DNA from: Pseudomonadota bacterium
GTDB lineage: Bacteria; Pseudomonadota; Gammaproteobacteria; Steroidobacterales; Steroidobacteraceae
DNA: 40,781 nucleotides
Assembly (NCBI GenBank): GCA_947449495.1
Contig: CANFSB010000012.1
Coordinates: forward strand, 1 to 40,781
Direction: 5' to 3'
Shown here: positions 39,462 to 40,781 of the stretch, piece after piece
How the letters are laid out: each line of letters starts with the position of its first letter
How positions within the stretch are numbered: position 1 is the stretch's first letter
Program-made: the position numbers and the translations under genes
Notes under the pieces: generated by a model
Told to the model about the DNA's origin: nothing
The model's database searches: none
The model's input: the letters and a program-made list of their open reading frames with translations, nothing else

Positions 39462-40780
39462 GCCATTTCGGCCAGAACACGGCGCTTGATCAACTTGTTG
39501 GTCAAGCGCCCGTCGTTCCACCACCAGCCATCGGCTTGCATGGACTGCGCAGCGGCCACAAAGGCCTCTGACACCGCTGCAAAGTCTGCATCGGTGTAAT
39601 CCAGACTGAAGATAAACCGGCCAGTGCCGATCCAGCCCAGATGCAGGCCTTGGGCACGCAGATAGTACTGCAGCATCCAGTTGTAACGAGATGGCACGCT
39701 GTAGCTGATCGTCCAGATGCTACCCATATTGGTCACAACGACCGGCAAACCCGCCGCGGCCAAGCGCTCGTTGAGCGCGGCCGTACGACGGTTCCATAGG
39801 CCGTCCACATCCCTATACAGATCTGTGGCCGCATCGGTTTCGAGAAAGCGCAAAAACTCGTGCATGGCACCCATCACATGCGGGTGAGCATTGAAGGTGC
39901 CGCGAGCAAAACAGATGTCGGCAGGTCGCTGTTCCCGGTAGCGACGCATCAGCGCCGCCGGACCGCACACCACGCCCACTGGCAGACCGCCACCGAGGGT
40001 TTTGCCATAGGTGACCAGATCGGCCTTCACACCGAAGTACTCCTGAGCGCCGCCTCGAGCCAAGCGAAAGCCCACGAATACTTCATCGAATATCAAGACG
40101 ATGCCACGCCGGGTGCAAACCTCACGCAACTGGCGCAGCCAGCGGGCATAGGCATCGCGGTCGAAGCGGGCTTTGCGCGAGCTGTCGATCAATTGCGAAT
40201 CCGAGGGGGCATTGCTGTTGGGATGTAGCGCCTGCAATGGATTGACCAGCACGCAGGCAATGTCGTTGCGCGTTTCCAGCACGGTCAACGTGCGGGCGCT
40301 ATCTTCGCGCAGCGTATAGGTGTCGCGCGCAGTCTGCGGGTTGCCGACGCCCGGCTGCACATCGCCCCACCAGCCGTGATAGGCGCCGCAAAAGCGCACG
40401 ATCTTGGAACGGCCGGTGTTGTACTGGGCCACGCGCACCGCCTGCATTACCGCTTCGGTGCCAGACATATGAAACGAGGCCTGTTCGTGGCCGGAGATCT
40501 CGCTCAAGCGACGCAAGTTGTAGGCCATGACGGGGTGGTAGGCACCCAGCATGGCCCCAAGATCACCCACTGCAGCAGCGCCATCGGCCATGCAGCGCTT
40601 GTAGAAGTCGTTGCCAAACAGATTCACGCCATAAGAGCCGGTCAGGTCATAAGACTCGTTGCCGTCGGCATCGATGACACGGTTGCCACGGGTGGCCACC
40701 AGCACACTGCCATGGCGCAGATTGCGCCGCACCAATTCGCGAAACTGAAACGGCACGCGGTAGCGGGACGTGAACTGCAT
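39389..40780 (-). CDS. class III PLP-dependent aminotransferase, N-terminus may lie beyond window
   Basis: At least 463 residues of a fold-type I aminotransferase of the glutamate-1-semialdehyde aminomutase/AMT-domain branch. PLP motifs: MSGTEAVMQAVRVA, CGAYHGWWGDVQPG, the Asp in LIFDEVFVGFRLARGG and the Schiff-base Lys in TYGKTLGGGLPVG. It opens with FTSRYRVPFQFRELV and is open to the right edge, so the true start may be further right or this may be one domain of a larger protein. The last 24 residues overlap the convergent DUF962-like gene. Confidence 0.85.
   Translation of the reverse strand: MQFTSRYRVPFQFRELVRRNLRHGSVLVATRGNRVIDADGNESYDLTGSYGVNLFGNDFYKRCMADGAAAVGDLGAMLGAYHPVMAYNLRRLSEISGHEQASFHMSGTEAVMQAVRVAQYNTGRSKIVRFCGAYHGWWGDVQPGVGNPQTARDTYTLREDSARTLTVLETRNDIACVLVNPLQALHPNSNAPSDSQLIDSSRKARFDRDAYARWLRQLREVCTRRGIVLIFDEVFVGFRLARGGAQEYFGVKADLVTYGKTLGGGLPVGVVCGPAALMRRYREQRPADICFARGTFNAHPHVMGAMHEFLRFLETDAATDLYRDVDGLWNRRTAALNERLAAAGLPVVVTNMGSIWTISYSVPSRYNWMLQYYLRAQGLHLGWIGTGRFIFSLDYTDADFAAVSEAFVAAAQSMQADGWWWNDGRLTNKLIKRRVLAEMAQSWWRACIGSMSSPRSNASGARQ
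39481..39510. terminator. 14-bp near-perfect inverted repeat within aminotransferase 3' end
   Basis: GGCGCTTGATCAAC-TT-GTTGGTCAAGCGCC forms a 14-bp stem with one G-U pair, 20 nt past the stop of the DUF962-like gene. It lies inside the aminotransferase coding strand. It could end the plus transcript, though no U-tract follows. Confidence 0.5.
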
Positions 40781-40781
40781 A

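Overview
The window is a compact chromosomal segment of a Gram-negative bacterium, most probably a gammaproteobacterium. The order pyrE ... dut-coaBC, radC-rpmB-rpmG-mutM ... coaD-rsmD, ftsY-ftsE-ftsX-rpoH is the ancestral gammaproteobacterial housekeeping arrangement, and exonuclease III next to pyrE mirrors the crc-pyrE pair of Pseudomonas. Genes are dense, with many 1-4 nt ATGA/GTGA/TGATG overlaps and several TTG/GTG starts. There is no tRNA, rRNA, insertion sequence, phage gene or CRISPR array. A placement near Xanthomonadales/Nevskiales is inference only.

Layout. 1-2.3 kb (minus): exonuclease III, an AmpG-type permease and a Rieske protein cut by the left edge. 2.3-3.7 kb (plus): pyrE and a DUF4124 protein. 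3.8-7.0 kb (minus): two surface proteins sharing an unusual split cysteine motif, then coaBC-dut reading leftward. 7.2-11.4 kb (plus): radC, rpmBG, mutM, an AlkA-like glycosylase, azlC and an AzlD protein fused to a DUF1080 domain. 11.4-14.9 kb: a cyclophilin, an aldehyde dehydrogenase and a YncE-like propeller. 14.9-17.6 kb (minus): rsmD-coaD-ggt. 17.7-21.2 kb (plus): ftsYEX and rpoH, with a perfect CIRCE operator before rpoH. 21.5-25.6 kb: a PAP2 phosphatase, a cysteine-cluster protein, a second propeller, trmO and a LigI-like lactonase. 25.6-31.5 kb (minus): gltBD behind a good sigma-70 promoter and a leader of about 175 nt. 31.9-40.8 kb: an unknown small protein, a DUF924 protein, the minus-strand group REC-TM protein/YheT hydrolase/SPOR lipoprotein, the minus-strand group GT4 glycosyltransferase/LpxH-like phosphoesterase/PAP2 phosphatase, a DUF962-like membrane protein and a class III aminotransferase that reaches the right edge.

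How the parts fit. Most genes serve nucleotide and CoA synthesis, base excision repair, ribosome assembly, membrane-protein targeting and division, heat shock and ammonium assimilation. The points most worth a second look are the CIRCE site on rpoH, which would put sigma-32 itself under HrcA; a complete receiver domain tethered to the membrane in front of an extracytoplasmic domain; the AzlD-DUF1080 fusion; the paired proteins with the DRYEC / ACL-GY-VK motif; a possible small RNA behind rpoH; and the glycosyltransferase-phosphoesterase-PAP2 group, which could act on an envelope lipid. No complete new defence or mobile system was seen.
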